A stretch of DNA of 64,000 nt from Verrucomicrobiota bacterium. Lineage in GTDB: Bacteria > Verrucomicrobiota > Verrucomicrobiia > Methylacidiphilales > UBA1321. Made by a program: the position numbers and the translations under genes. This document shows positions 26,320 through 35,661 of this stretch, piece by piece. Numbering within the stretch: the stretch's first letter is position 1; each line of letters opens with the position of its first letter. Location of the stretch: positions 1 to 64,000 of the forward strand of contig JABDHJ010000009.1 in NCBI GenBank assembly GCA_013285645.1. The letters run 5' to 3'. The notes beneath the pieces were generated by a model that worked only from the letters and a program-made list of their open reading frames with translations, was not told the DNA's origin and did not search any database.

Positions 26320-29300
26320 ATGATTACCTTCTTTTTCTTCAAACGCACCTGCAATGCATTGTTTGGGAAGGAGTTTAATATCCTAATCCTGGCCGGTACA
26401 TTATGCGGATGCGCTCTGACGTCCGCTTTGTCTCAAACAAATTCTACTGCTGTGGTGGTGCCCCCTCCGCCGCCGGATGCGCCCGGAACCGCGAGCTTAA
26501 CGATAGGATGGTTGAAGGTGACGGGGGTGGATCAGGTTTTCCCGGTTGGTCAGACTGCGGTGAGCGTTACTTACAAATCGAACGGTACGGAAGCCACGGC
26601 TTCAATCCCGGTGGAGGCGGATACTTACCTGTGGAAGGATTCGGCCACGCCCATGGGAGAGGGGAAGGGGCTCCTTCTGCGCGACGACCGTTTTTCCGAA
26701 GCGCTGATCAAACTCGATTTGAGTGATATTCCCAAAGACGCACAGATCGAGAAAGCTTCGCTGCAATTCAAAGTCGGGGGAGTGGAGCGCAAGGGGGAGT
26801 CTGGTACTTTCAGCTGTTTCCTCGTCAAGACGCCTTGGGCGGAGGACGCAACCTGGGTGAAATCGCAAGCCGACGGAGAGAATTGGAATGGGCTGGCGTT
26901 GGGCAAGAATTTCGATCCGACTCCGTTCGCGACGCTGTCTGTTCCAATCCTGGACGATAAGCAAAAAGGCGGACAGATCATCGAGATTTCAGATTTCGAA
27001 ACGGTGCTCCAGAAATGGCTGAGCGGGGCTGCTCAGAATAATGGATTTTTACTCACCTTTAGTGGCAAAGCCGTGCAAGTGAACCTTCCCGCCCGCGAGG
27101 CGATGGATGTGACCCGGACGATCACCCTGGGAGGCGCAAAGAATGGAAAGATGTTGCTGACTCCCAACCTGCCACTATTTGATCGGGTCCTACTCAAGCC
27201 GGACGATCTGTTAGGTGCCCACTTGACGGTCTCCATCGCGAAAATGCCCAAGGCCATTCAAAGCTCTGCGGCTGAAATCAAAATTTATCAGGTTGAAGAA
27301 GGAGTTTCGGCTCCGGGGGAATTGGTGGGAAGTATTCCCGTCAAAAGTTTGCCTTTGACCGGTATAGTCGATCTTTTGGATCTGGCTCCGGCATTGAAAA
27401 AAAATCTGGCTGGAGCGCACGATACGAAGCAGGGATTTCTCCTGACAGTGGAGGGCGGTGAGGGGACGCAACCGGAAATCCAGATTTTCGGCGCGCAGGA
27501 TCGCAAGCAGGCCCCCGCGATCAATTTGGTGGTGCATGATTATCCCGCCGCCTATCTATATGGCGATGTGCCGGTCCGTCCTCAACCCGGGGTCTTCACC
27601 AAGGTGGTCGATGGACATCTTACCTACGCGGGAAAACGTCTGCGATTATGGGGAGTAGTCGGATTTCCCCATGTGGATCGGTTGATCAAAATGGGTTTCA
27701 ATGCGCAACGGGTATGGGAACCATCAGCCAGGGTTGAGGATGTGCCGGGTAAAGGAACCTATACGACGGAAAGCGCTAAAAAGGGCGAGTTCGTGCCTTA
27801 CCAAAAAGGAGACGGCTCCCGCTTCGATATTGACGACAAATATTTCGCTGACCTCAAGGCGCATAACTTTTTTGTGATGTGGGGTGCGCTGGCGGGAACG
27901 ATCCCCTATGCGCCTTTACTCGCGGACGATTCCTTTGTGGCGGGAGGAGATGACTGGGCGCAATGGAAAGAAGCGATGCAGATGAAAGGTGCCGGGGATC
28001 CCTTCCATTATTTGTTTGTCGATGAGCGACTACAAAAAATCAGAAAAGCACACGCCAAGGCCCTTCTGACCCATGTGAACCAATACACGGGGAAGACCTA
28101 CGCCGAAGAAGAAAATATCGCGATCTATGAGATATCCAATGAAAACGGATTTGTCACAAAAGTCCTGAGCGGTGAATTGCCTAAGTGGCCACCTTACTTC
28201 AAAAACAAACTGCAGAAAAAGTGGAACCAGTGGCTTTCCGATCATTATAAAGATGATGTCGATTTGAAGAAAGCGTGGGGCTCGCTCAAGGACGGAGAGT
28301 CATTGGCTGGGAGCACTGTCGCGCCTGCTCCAGATTTCGATGATCGCACGAATTATCCGGAACAAAGGGGCAACGATTTTGTCGATTTCATGATCGACCT
28401 GGATAATCAATGGAATCAGGACTTTCGCACCTATTGCCGTTCCTTCGCCCCTGCGGGAGTCGGTATCAACGTCGTACCTTTTTCTTTCGATACCTTCTAT
28501 CGACCCAGTCTGCAGTGGGCCTATGGACAGCACTTGGGAGATGTCCATTTGCAAGGGATGTACTTTTGGGATTTGAAATCGACGCTGGACAAACCGCCGT
28601 CGGCTTATGTGATCGATAGCTATACGCCTTCGGATCAGCCCACCGTCCTTTACGAAACCAATACGGCACGTCCTAACCCATTCCGGGCGGAATATCCTCT
28701 TAAACTGGCGGCACTCGCTTCCTATCAGGATTGGGACGGCGTTTTCTGGCATTACTGGGCACCGATGGAAAATGAGCACGACGTCGCTTATCTGGCAAAT
28801 GCCATGGCGCTTCCGGGGCCAGTCTATTATTGGACCGCCGTCATGCATGAAGTTGATCCGGTGATGTGCACCGCGATGGCCTTGGGTGGCCGTATTTTTC
28901 TCGGCAACCGAATTCCGCCGGCGAAGGATCCCGAAATCTTTAAGATTGGAAAACAGGCGTTGTTCTCCTACTCAGCATTTCGCGGCATCAATATGGCGGA
29001 TTCGACTTTCACCAAGGGAAGCAGACTTTTATACGAGCCCAAAGACGACAGTGCCGTGACCTTGAACGGCAAAACCGTTCCTTCCGCGGGTCGAATTGAG
29101 AAAGCCATTGCCTCCGGGGATTACATCACCTGGGACTGGCCGAACGGACGACTGATCATTGATGCGCCTACAGTGAAGGCCTACGTGGGAAAAGTTGACG
29201 GGTCGTTTCAATTTTCCGATGGTATCACCATCGGAAATATCAGCACGCCCTGGATTGTTTTTTCCATGTCGAGCGCAGATGACAAGCCTCTTACCGGGCC

Positions 29301-30156
29301 TGACGCGACCAAACACATTCTAATGGGCGGTGTGTTTGACGCCAAAAATTCCGGCTTCGAATTCGATTATAATATTCTGGGAGGTCCACTCGATCAGGGG
29401 AAAAGTATTCGTAATCCCGGACATGCGCCTACCCTGGTCGACAAAGTGGAGTACAAGGTGTGGTTTCCCAATCAATTCGAGGGGACCTTGAAAAGTTATG
29501 ATTTTGCCCTTCGTGAAACAAACTCCACGTCCGTCAACAAAGACAACGAGGTGAGTCAACAGGGAGCGACTCCCTACATGGATGTGCTGGAGATTAATCG
29601 ATGGGGTGACAAGGGGGCGTTGCCGGTGGCTTCCCCAACCGTTATTGCCAAACAGGATTATACCCGCAGCAGTCAACCTTTGGATACTATGGTTTCAAAC
29701 GATGCCTCTGTCCCACCGGGAGCGATCTACCCCATTGCAGGAATGGATTGGAGCATGCCATATCCCGTGTCTCAGCACTATCTGGAGAATTCACCGCTTC
29801 TTTTTACCAGCGTCTCCAGGCTGGATACTTCGGCGACCACGGATAAAACCATAACCGTGACCGGTGCGCAATTGCCGTCACTATGGAATAGTCTGGCTGA
29901 CATCGTGCTGACTTTTTCGAGCAATAAGATGACGAAGGTTGAAGTCACGTTCAAACAGCCTCCGCCCGTGAGCGACGTGGAAACAAAATTCACCGCCATC
30001 CTCGGACAACCGGTCGAAAAGAAGCTGGAAGCGCAATACGGAACCACGGAACTTCACTGGATGAGCAAGGGAGAATTGCCAGACGTCTTCGTGACCGAGA
30101 GTCAGGGTATCATGAAGATTATCTATCAGCCTCCCGCCTCGCAAAAAGCGCCTTAA
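26320..30156 (+). CDS. Large secreted clan-GH-A-like glycoside hydrolase with DNRLRE-type domain
   Basis: This is a 1278-residue protein from ATG 26320, preferred over 26290 because GGAG lies at 26307-26310 and the upstream start falls inside the candidate operator. A hydrophobic export signal lies at about residues 18-38. A DNRLRE-type beta-sandwich follows (about 75-250; D-T-Y-L-W-K, then A-L-I-K-L-D-L-S-D-I-P). A TIM-barrel-like region (about 430-840) comes next, with I-Y-E-I-S-N-E-N-G-F carrying the likely acid/base Glu608 and V-L-Y-E-T-N-T-A-R-P-N-P-F carrying the likely nucleophile Glu779. C-terminal beta domains end the protein. The paralogue at 47243-50413 has the same two Glu 172 residues apart, against 171 here. 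GH-A members cleave beta-linked glycans. I cannot name the GH family. Confidence 0.75.
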   Translation: MITFFFFKRTCNALFGKEFNILILAGTLCGCALTSALSQTNSTAVVVPPPPPDAPGTASLTIGWLKVTGVDQVFPVGQTAVSVTYKSNGTEATASIPVEADTYLWKDSATPMGEGKGLLLRDDRFSEALIKLDLSDIPKDAQIEKASLQFKVGGVERKGESGTFSCFLVKTPWAEDATWVKSQADGENWNGLALGKNFDPTPFATLSVPILDDKQKGGQIIEISDFETVLQKWLSGAAQNNGFLLTFSGKAVQVNLPAREAMDVTRTITLGGAKNGKMLLTPNLPLFDRVLLKPDDLLGAHLTVSIAKMPKAIQSSAAEIKIYQVEEGVSAPGELVGSIPVKSLPLTGIVDLLDLAPALKKNLAGAHDTKQGFLLTVEGGEGTQPEIQIFGAQDRKQAPAINLVVHDYPAAYLYGDVPVRPQPGVFTKVVDGHLTYAGKRLRLWGVVGFPHVDRLIKMGFNAQRVWEPSARVEDVPGKGTYTTESAKKGEFVPYQKGDGSRFDIDDKYFADLKAHNFFVMWGALAGTIPYAPLLADDSFVAGGDDWAQWKEAMQMKGAGDPFHYLFVDERLQKIRKAHAKALLTHVNQYTGKTYAEEENIAIYEISNENGFVTKVLSGELPKWPPYFKNKLQKKWNQWLSDHYKDDVDLKKAWGSLKDGESLAGSTVAPAPDFDDRTNYPEQRGNDFVDFMIDLDNQWNQDFRTYCRSFAPAGVGINVVPFSFDTFYRPSLQWAYGQHLGDVHLQGMYFWDLKSTLDKPPSAYVIDSYTPSDQPTVLYETNTARPNPFRAEYPLKLAALASYQDWDGVFWHYWAPMENEHDVAYLANAMALPGPVYYWTAVMHEVDPVMCTAMALGGRIFLGNRIPPAKDPEIFKIGKQALFSYSAFRGINMADSTFTKGSRLLYEPKDDSAVTLNGKTVPSAGRIEKAIASGDYITWDWPNGRLIIDAPTVKAYVGKVDGSFQFSDGITIGNISTPWIVFSMSSADDKPLTGPDATKHILMGGVFDAKNSGFEFDYNILGGPLDQGKSIRNPGHAPTLVDKVEYKVWFPNQFEGTLKSYDFALRETNSTSVNKDNEVSQQGATPYMDVLEINRWGDKGALPVASPTVIAKQDYTRSSQPLDTMVSNDASVPPGAIYPIAGMDWSMPYPVSQHYLENSPLLFTSVSRLDTSATTDKTITVTGAQLPSLWNSLADIVLTFSSNKMTKVEVTFKQPPPVSDVETKFTAILGQPVEKKLEAQYGTTELHWMSKGELPDVFVTESQGIMKIIYQPPASQKAP

Positions 30157-32198
30157 TGCGAAGGAGTCGTCTGCACAGAATCCCGATTTTTGTCTACGGT
30201 CCCGTCATCGTGGCTGTCGACTCGCTCCACTTTCAGGCGGCGGAAAAACAAGAAGAGGTCCTTCCAGCAACCGATGGTAAACCAAATCGTGGTGCCTATC
30301 GAAATTGCGAGCGGAAGGTAGATGGCCGTGACGAGCCAGTAATCGGCCCAGGCGCTGTCCGACCACGGGTGAATGAGATACCACGTGCTGCCTATCGCGC
30401 AGACGCCGAACCAAAAGAGGCTCCAATAGAAAATGCCGAGGGTGACCCACCGGTCGCCGCGCGTAAAATGTTCATCGATCCCGACGAGGTTGTAGACATG
30501 GAACCGACTCCTGGCGGGCTTTGTTACGATGGGTTCATTCGAGGCCTCTGGCTCGACCGCGTATTTGCCCCGGTGGAGCAGGCGATCCATGTTGTGAGGT
30601 GTGCGACAGGTCAAAAGAGAAGCGAGAATGTAACCAGCCAGAGCCGTTAGCGTGGCGAAAAAGCCGATCACCGTTCCGTTGAGAGGCAGGTTGGGGCCAA
30701 GATGATTCAACATGGATTGGACCCAGGGAACGGAGGACATTCCCAGTCGGTCGGTTACGCCTTGGAAAAAGCTGACGCATCCCGGTTGCCGGAGAAGAAT
30801 ACCGCCGGTTGAGAGCGTCGATCCCAAGATCAACCCGGTCCATGCGCCGGCGGTAGTGCCGTGGCTCCAGTAAAGACCGCCAATGATTGCCGCTCCCGCG
30901 CCGCCGACGAAAATTGCCATGGTGACGTTGAACCACATCGGAAGATATTCGGTTTGGGTAAAGAGCGCGCCAAAGAAAAAGGCGAATAAAGCCACGCCGA
31001 TAATGGAGGCGCGCAAAAGGATGATATGCGCACGCACGCTGAGCGGACGTTTGCAAAGGGGAAGGACCACGTCCTGGGCGAAAATGCTTCCCCACGAATG
31101 AAGATGCTGGCCGTCCCCACCTAAAATTCCCATGAGAACCACCGACACCAAAAGTCCCTTGATCCCAATCGGAAGAATCTCGGAAAGTCCGATGGGCAGC
31201 CGCATCTGTTCGCTCGTTTGCGGATCTGCGATCTGGGCGAGTCGTTGTTGAACCACGGCCTGGCCTTCGGGCTGATGGAGGTAAGTCATCGCGGAAACCG
31301 CGAGGAGGAGCATGGTCGTGCCGAGTGCAAAGCCACGCCATTTACCCAAAATATAACCCATGCGCGATTCATGAGGAGAAGCCGCCGCCGAGTTGAAGCC
31401 TTGGTTGTTTTGCCAGGCCATCGTTCCGTAAACACTTCCAAAGATTCCGATCAACACGTACCCGAGATTAAAATCCTTGGTGCTGAAACTCTCGAACGGA
31501 TTGACGGCCGAATGGCCCGGAGGATTGGAAAGAAGCATGGCGCGGGTCTGCGGCCAGCTGAAGATGAAGATCAAAAACAAACCGATGATCACGTAGAAGA
31601 TCTGTGAAATCATGCCTTGGATACAGTCGGCCATCATCACCGTGATCTGGCCGCCGGTGATGGTAATAAGCGTGGTGATCGTCAGGAAACCGCCCATCAG
31701 TACGAGGTAGGTGGGGACCGTGAACGAAAAGAGATCGATCGTTTGCGGAAGGTCCAAAAAATGGACCATGAATTTGCCGCCGATGACCGGGATGACACCG
31801 AAATTGAGAACGCCCGCGATAAACCCGAGAATACCGGTGGCAAGTCGAAAACTTCGTGTGTAACGCATCTCGAAAAACTGCGCCAGTGTTAGCGCGCGAG
31901 TCTGTCGATATCGGTAAATCACGAAACCTGTAATGGCCATGATCAAGCCGACAGGGCTCGCGATTTGTCCCCACCAAGTCACCGGAAAACCACCGTGGCT
32001 GAACCACTCGAACATCGCGACATAGCCAATGGCCCCGGCGCCCATTTCGCTGCGAGCGGTGGAAAGAAGATACCGTCCAGCCAGACGGCCCCCGGACATG
32101 AAATCGGCGACGCTCTTGAGGTAACGATTGGCGTAAATCGTCACAGCCGCGACGATAACAACCGGGAGGACAACGAACAGCCAGTCAATCAGGTGCAT
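30153..32198 (-). CDS. SSS-family sodium/solute symporter 2
   Basis: This is a 681-residue integral membrane protein, a clear paralogue of the symporter at 21819-23804. Both have S-V-A-D-F-(L/M)-S-G-G-R-L-A-G-R-Y-L-L, a T-R-A-x-T-L-A-Q-F-F-E-(I/M)-R-Y block, G-T-M-A-W-Q, a G-D-x-x-H-L-H-S-W-G-S-I-F block and N-M-D-R-(M/L)-L-H-R-G-K-Y-A. About 14-15 helices are visible. A longer loop around residue 490 is particular to this copy. It converges on the GH-A-like gene with shared stop-codon bases, and its upstream region (32199-32387) carries one exact copy of the 20-base repeat. Control by AraR-like regulator 2 is inferred. The substrate is unknown. Confidence 0.93.
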   Translation of the reverse strand: MHLIDWLFVVLPVVIVAAVTIYANRYLKSVADFMSGGRLAGRYLLSTARSEMGAGAIGYVAMFEWFSHGGFPVTWWGQIASPVGLIMAITGFVIYRYRQTRALTLAQFFEMRYTRSFRLATGILGFIAGVLNFGVIPVIGGKFMVHFLDLPQTIDLFSFTVPTYLVLMGGFLTITTLITITGGQITVMMADCIQGMISQIFYVIIGLFLIFIFSWPQTRAMLLSNPPGHSAVNPFESFSTKDFNLGYVLIGIFGSVYGTMAWQNNQGFNSAAASPHESRMGYILGKWRGFALGTTMLLLAVSAMTYLHQPEGQAVVQQRLAQIADPQTSEQMRLPIGLSEILPIGIKGLLVSVVLMGILGGDGQHLHSWGSIFAQDVVLPLCKRPLSVRAHIILLRASIIGVALFAFFFGALFTQTEYLPMWFNVTMAIFVGGAGAAIIGGLYWSHGTTAGAWTGLILGSTLSTGGILLRQPGCVSFFQGVTDRLGMSSVPWVQSMLNHLGPNLPLNGTVIGFFATLTALAGYILASLLTCRTPHNMDRLLHRGKYAVEPEASNEPIVTKPARSRFHVYNLVGIDEHFTRGDRWVTLGIFYWSLFWFGVCAIGSTWYLIHPWSDSAWADYWLVTAIYLPLAISIGTTIWFTIGCWKDLFLFFRRLKVERVDSHDDGTVDKNRDSVQTTPSH

Positions 32199-32297
32199 GG
32201 ACTGGTCTCAGGTAGGCTTTCGAAGCATCGCTCATCTACTGTTCCCATAATGCCAGTTGTTGGCGAAGATTGGTTTTTCGCGATAAGCTAAGGTCTA

Positions 32298-32317
32298 CAT
32301 ATAAAAAATATAAATTC
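32298..32317 (+). promoter_or_regulatory. Candidate module 2 operator, exact copy 1
   Basis: CATATAAAAAATATAAATTC recurs exactly, inverted, at 33663-33682 on the other side of the regulator gene. The match stops at 20 bases on both sides. It contains a direct repeat of ATATAAA with 9-base spacing. It lies 100 bases before the symporter start codon. Confidence 0.6.
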
Positions 32318-32387
32318 TAGCTTTTTCTCGATCGGTTTGGCACGACGGGAGAAATAATCGAATCGGGAAGAGATATTCCCTTTTGGC

Positions 32388-33545
32388 CTAACCTTCCAGG
32401 TTATTGGCCAGCGCAAACTTGGAAATCAAATCACGGCTGCTTCCCTTGATGAACTCGTGGTGAATTTCATAGTAATGCGGTTCGAGTCCGGCAAAGCGAT
32501 CTTTGATTTGCTGGATAAGCGCGTCGGCGATGTCCTTTTCCCGGGTAATAATCCAATCCGCAGGAAGGGGGCAGAGAAATTCAACGTGCTGGTTTTTGTG
32601 CAAAACGAGCTTTAATTCAGATGGGACTTTCACTCCTCTTTCCAATACGGCGATTACCACGCCGTGCGAAACATTTTCCGGATAAACGATCAACCCATCG
32701 GGCTTTTCCTTCAGGTCCCACAATTTGTGGAATTCCTGGTAACCAAATTTCTCCTGGGAGTCTTGATGGGATTTGGGAATCCTGATCCAGGACTTCTGGG
32801 TCTTCATGTTAAATGCTTTCAATTGGGCATTGAAGGCATTGGGGATGGTATCGTTTTCGTTTTTTCCCCAGTCCGGTTTGGACAATGGAGTGGGATGGAT
32901 TAATCCCACGGTCCGGCATCCCTGATTGCTAAGCGTCTGGCACGCCATGGTCATGATCTGGTTAAAATCAATGCATATCCTGCTATAATCCGAGCGCGCT
33001 GAACTGAAAAAGGAAGTCGGAAGGGGCATTTTGCTTAGCCATTCCTCCTTGGGATAGCCAATCAAGGGTACAATCAGCCCGTGTATCGCGTGAGAATTGA
33101 CCGACTCCAAAAGCTCCACGAGCGGCTCCTCCTGCAGTGCCGGTGGTCGGCTGTCGATAAAGACCTTGGCGGAGATGTTTTCCTTTTGTAAAGAATTCAA
33201 AAGTTGTCCGTGCAGGGAGCGATAAAAGGCCCGCTCATGCTTGATCAGGATTTCATCGCCATAGTAGATGCCGACGCTGCCCAACTGCTTGTTTTGTTTG
33301 CGGACGAAAGTTCCCAAGCGGGGTTTTCGTTCTAATAGCCCTTCGCGAACCAGTCGGGTAAGAGCGGTATGGACGGTGAAATAATTCGTGTTCCATTGCG
33401 CGGCAAGATCATGCATGCGCGACAATTTGGATCCGGCCGGGAGTTTGCCGCTGGAAATCAATGACCGGAAATGATTGGTGATTTGTCGATGAAGAGCTTC
33501 GCCTTTCTGAACTTTGAAAGGAGGGATGTCTGCAGACTCTGACAT
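32388..33545 (-). CDS. AraR-like transcription regulator 2 (GntR-type HTH plus LacI-type sensor)
   Basis: The 385-residue regulator starts at ATG 33545. A longer reading from 33617 adds 24 unlike residues. Residues about 14-80 form a GntR winged helix-turn-helix: A-L-H-R-Q-I-T-N-H-F-R-S-L-I, then K-L-S-R-M-H-D-L-A-A-Q-W-N-T-N-Y-F-T-V-H-T-A-L and L-E-R-K-P-R-L-G-T-F-V. A LacI-type sensor domain follows (S-V-G-I-Y-Y-G, D-F-N-Q-I-M-T-M-A-C-Q-T-L-S-N-Q-G-C-R-T-V-G-L-I, and P-D-G-L-I-V near residue 285). It is only distantly like regulator 1. Its gene is flanked on both sides by the same 20-base sequence, which suggests autoregulation and control of both neighbours. Confidence 0.87.
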   Translation of the reverse strand: MSESADIPPFKVQKGEALHRQITNHFRSLISSGKLPAGSKLSRMHDLAAQWNTNYFTVHTALTRLVREGLLERKPRLGTFVRKQNKQLGSVGIYYGDEILIKHERAFYRSLHGQLLNSLQKENISAKVFIDSRPPALQEEPLVELLESVNSHAIHGLIVPLIGYPKEEWLSKMPLPTSFFSSARSDYSRICIDFNQIMTMACQTLSNQGCRTVGLIHPTPLSKPDWGKNENDTIPNAFNAQLKAFNMKTQKSWIRIPKSHQDSQEKFGYQEFHKLWDLKEKPDGLIVYPENVSHGVVIAVLERGVKVPSELKLVLHKNQHVEFLCPLPADWIITREKDIADALIQQIKDRFAGLEPHYYEIHHEFIKGSSRDLISKFALANNLEG

Positions 33546-33662
33546 GGCACCACTATGGGATGGCAGATAATCACTGCAATCAGATTTATCGAAGATTCTC
33601 CTCCCCGCTACGGGCAATCGTGAACAAGTCCACTTTAGTGTCGTGGTCGCAGGAAAGAGATT

Positions 33663-33682
33663 GAATTTATATTTTTTATATG
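33663..33682 (-). promoter_or_regulatory. Candidate module 2 operator, exact copy 2
   Basis: On the minus strand this is the same 20 bases as 32298-32317 without any mismatch. It sits in the 250-base divergent region, 118 bases before the regulator gene and 114 bases before the gene at 33796. Read as a palindrome, GAATTTATAT and ATATGCATTC pair at 8 of 10 positions around five T. Confidence 0.6.
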
Positions 33683-33795
33683 CATTCTCGTTTTCGCGAA
33701 ATGAAAACCGTTAAGACGTACTTCCAGACTGCCGCTCGCTCTCTGGTGCCCCTTTTTCAAATCAATGACAAGCCGTCCTGGAGCATGCAATTTCC

Positions 33796-35538
33796 ATGAC
33801 CGCGTTGCCCTCCACTTACACCCTCACCGATTCTCAGCGCCTGCGTCTTCGCCGCGCATTGGAGCGCGAGGATCATTCCTACAATCCTGCCGAACGGATG
33901 TTGCGCGTCCCCTTCAGTTCTCCCGGTTATCACACCACGTTGAAAGGCGGTTGGGTCCATCCAACTCGTGAATCGTTTGTCTATGCCGTTGCGTTGCTCG
34001 ATTCCGGGGAGAAGGGTGAGAAAGAAAAAGCGCTCGGTATCCTGGACCGCCTTCTCGCCCTTCAGGATATCAACTCCTCGAGTTCGACTTACGGAATCTG
34101 GTCGTGGTTTATGGATGAACCGCTCGAGCAAATGGCGCCGCCCGACTGGAACTGGGCCGATTTCTGCGGTGCGCAATTGCTTGAGATCGCACTGACTCAC
34201 GGGCCTTATCTTCCCTTGGAAATGCAGGAGCGAATCAAGAGCGCTATCCTCCATGCGGCACGTTCGATTGAACGGCGCAATGTCGATCCCGGTTATACCA
34301 ATATCGCAATCATGGGGAGTTTCGTTTCTCTCACTGCTGCCGAGACCTACGATGTCCCGGATCTCCACACCTTCGCCATGGCCAAGCTGCGCCGTTTTCA
34401 CGCCTACACCCGCGAGCAGGGAGGCTTCACCGAATACAATAGCCCGACGTATACCCTGGTCGCGCTCGATGAATTGGTCCGCCTCCTCCGCTTTGCTCGC
34501 GATCCGGAAGCGCGTGTAATGGTTGAAGAACTCTATCATACGGCATGGAAGGAATTCGCCACCCACTTCCACGCCCCAACCATGCAATGGGCCGGTCCCC
34601 AGAGTCGTGCTTACAAAAATCTGCTGCCGCCGAGGGTCTATGGATTTCTTCATCGCGCCACCGACGGACGCTTTCCTGCCGACGATGTTGAGCCGGAACT
34701 AAACGAGCATCGCCTCGTTCACATCTGCCCGCCCGATCTGGAGCCGCTTTTCTTCTCCCTGGAATCCCCTCGCGAAGTTCGCCAGACCTTCATTCGTGCG
34801 GCAAATGACCGTCCGGATATTATTGGCACCACCTATCTTGCCCCTGCATTCACTTTGGGCAGCGTCAACGTTGGCAGCATGTGGAACCAGACACGCACGC
34901 TCCTCGCTTATTGGGGAACCGAGGAGAAGCCTTCCTCTCTTCGAACCCTATTTCTCCACGATGGCTACGATTTCGCCGCCGCCCACCTTTTGAGTATTCA
35001 GCGCGAGGGAGATATTCTCGCCGGAATCGGTTTCGCGGTCGACGGATACGACTCGCATCCTTTCTTTGACAAGATCAAGGATGGCACGATCCGGGCGCGC
35101 GATATGCGACTTCGTTTCGAGGTCGAGGGACCTGCCGCCGTCGGGCTCCCTCCGGCACCTGCGGAATTGCACGCTCCCTGGACATTCCACGATGGCGATT
35201 TCCACGTCGCTGTTACCGTCCCTCATGCCGCATGGGACGAGTTTGAAGGGCGTTGGGAACGGGGCGACGGTGAAGGAAAGGCCTGGCTCGATCTCGTTCT
35301 CTACGCGGGATCGGAACGGCAATTCTCCCTCGCGGAGATGGCTGATGCGTCGTGCGCTTTCGCTGTCCGCTGCTCGACTGGTTACGCGAAGCCGCCTGCT
35401 CCGGACGTCATGCGCAAAGACGGGCAACTGTTACTGACGTGGGACGGTTTGGAGATCGCGTGCGCTTCTGTGCCGCTTCCGACTGCAACGTTGATGAGCT
35501 CATTTTCCTCGGCAGCTAAAGAACCCTGCTGCAAATAG
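33796..35538 (+). CDS. Uncharacterised 580-aa protein, likely (alpha/alpha) toroid
   Basis: This is a 580-residue protein without signal peptide or membrane helices. Residues about 1-300 are helical and rich in aromatic residues (Y-G-I-W-S-W-F-M-D-E-P, P-P-D-W-N-W-A-D-F-C-G-A-Q-L-L-E-I-A, and G-G-F-T-E-Y-N-S-P-T-Y-T-L-V-A-L-D-E-L). The Y-N-S-P-T-Y block and helix pattern resemble the toroid half of heparinase/alginate-lyase-like proteins. The C-terminal 250 residues are beta-rich, as in the sandwich half of that fold. No H-x-H-N-D motif like that at 12680-15706 is present. It is divergent from AraR-like regulator 2 and likely under its control. The fold call is by pattern; no reaction can be given. 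Confidence 0.6.
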   Translation: MTALPSTYTLTDSQRLRLRRALEREDHSYNPAERMLRVPFSSPGYHTTLKGGWVHPTRESFVYAVALLDSGEKGEKEKALGILDRLLALQDINSSSSTYGIWSWFMDEPLEQMAPPDWNWADFCGAQLLEIALTHGPYLPLEMQERIKSAILHAARSIERRNVDPGYTNIAIMGSFVSLTAAETYDVPDLHTFAMAKLRRFHAYTREQGGFTEYNSPTYTLVALDELVRLLRFARDPEARVMVEELYHTAWKEFATHFHAPTMQWAGPQSRAYKNLLPPRVYGFLHRATDGRFPADDVEPELNEHRLVHICPPDLEPLFFSLESPREVRQTFIRAANDRPDIIGTTYLAPAFTLGSVNVGSMWNQTRTLLAYWGTEEKPSSLRTLFLHDGYDFAAAHLLSIQREGDILAGIGFAVDGYDSHPFFDKIKDGTIRARDMRLRFEVEGPAAVGLPPAPAELHAPWTFHDGDFHVAVTVPHAAWDEFEGRWERGDGEGKAWLDLVLYAGSERQFSLAEMADASCAFAVRCSTGYAKPPAPDVMRKDGQLLLTWDGLEIACASVPLPTATLMSSFSSAAKEPCCK

Positions 35539-35558
35539 CAGGCCTTGAGGAGATACAT

Positions 35559-35642
35559 CAGCCTGTAGCGGCGGTCTACGACCACCGATCTTCCATCACG
35601 CTCCGTGCATCATTGACAGTCATAGACCGCCGCTACAGGCTG
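35559..35642. repeat. REP-like inverted repeat (24-base arms)
   Basis: The left arm 35559-35582 and right arm 35619-35642 are reverse complements with one mismatch, separated by 36 bases. The arms begin CAGCCTGTAGCGGCGGTCTA. The element sits between two convergent genes, 20 bases after one stop and 19 before the other. This fits a REP/BIME-type element and could also act as a two-way terminator. No other copy was noticed in the window. Confidence 0.75.
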
Positions 35643-35661
35643 CAGGTCTAAGACGCCGGAA

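Noticed and set aside
33757-34653. Long minus-strand open frame (298 codons) opposite the 580-aa protein gene
   Set aside because: Its amino acids read as an antisense shadow (no fold pattern, no start signal). The plus-strand product has coherent helices, and its start fits the regulator spacing.
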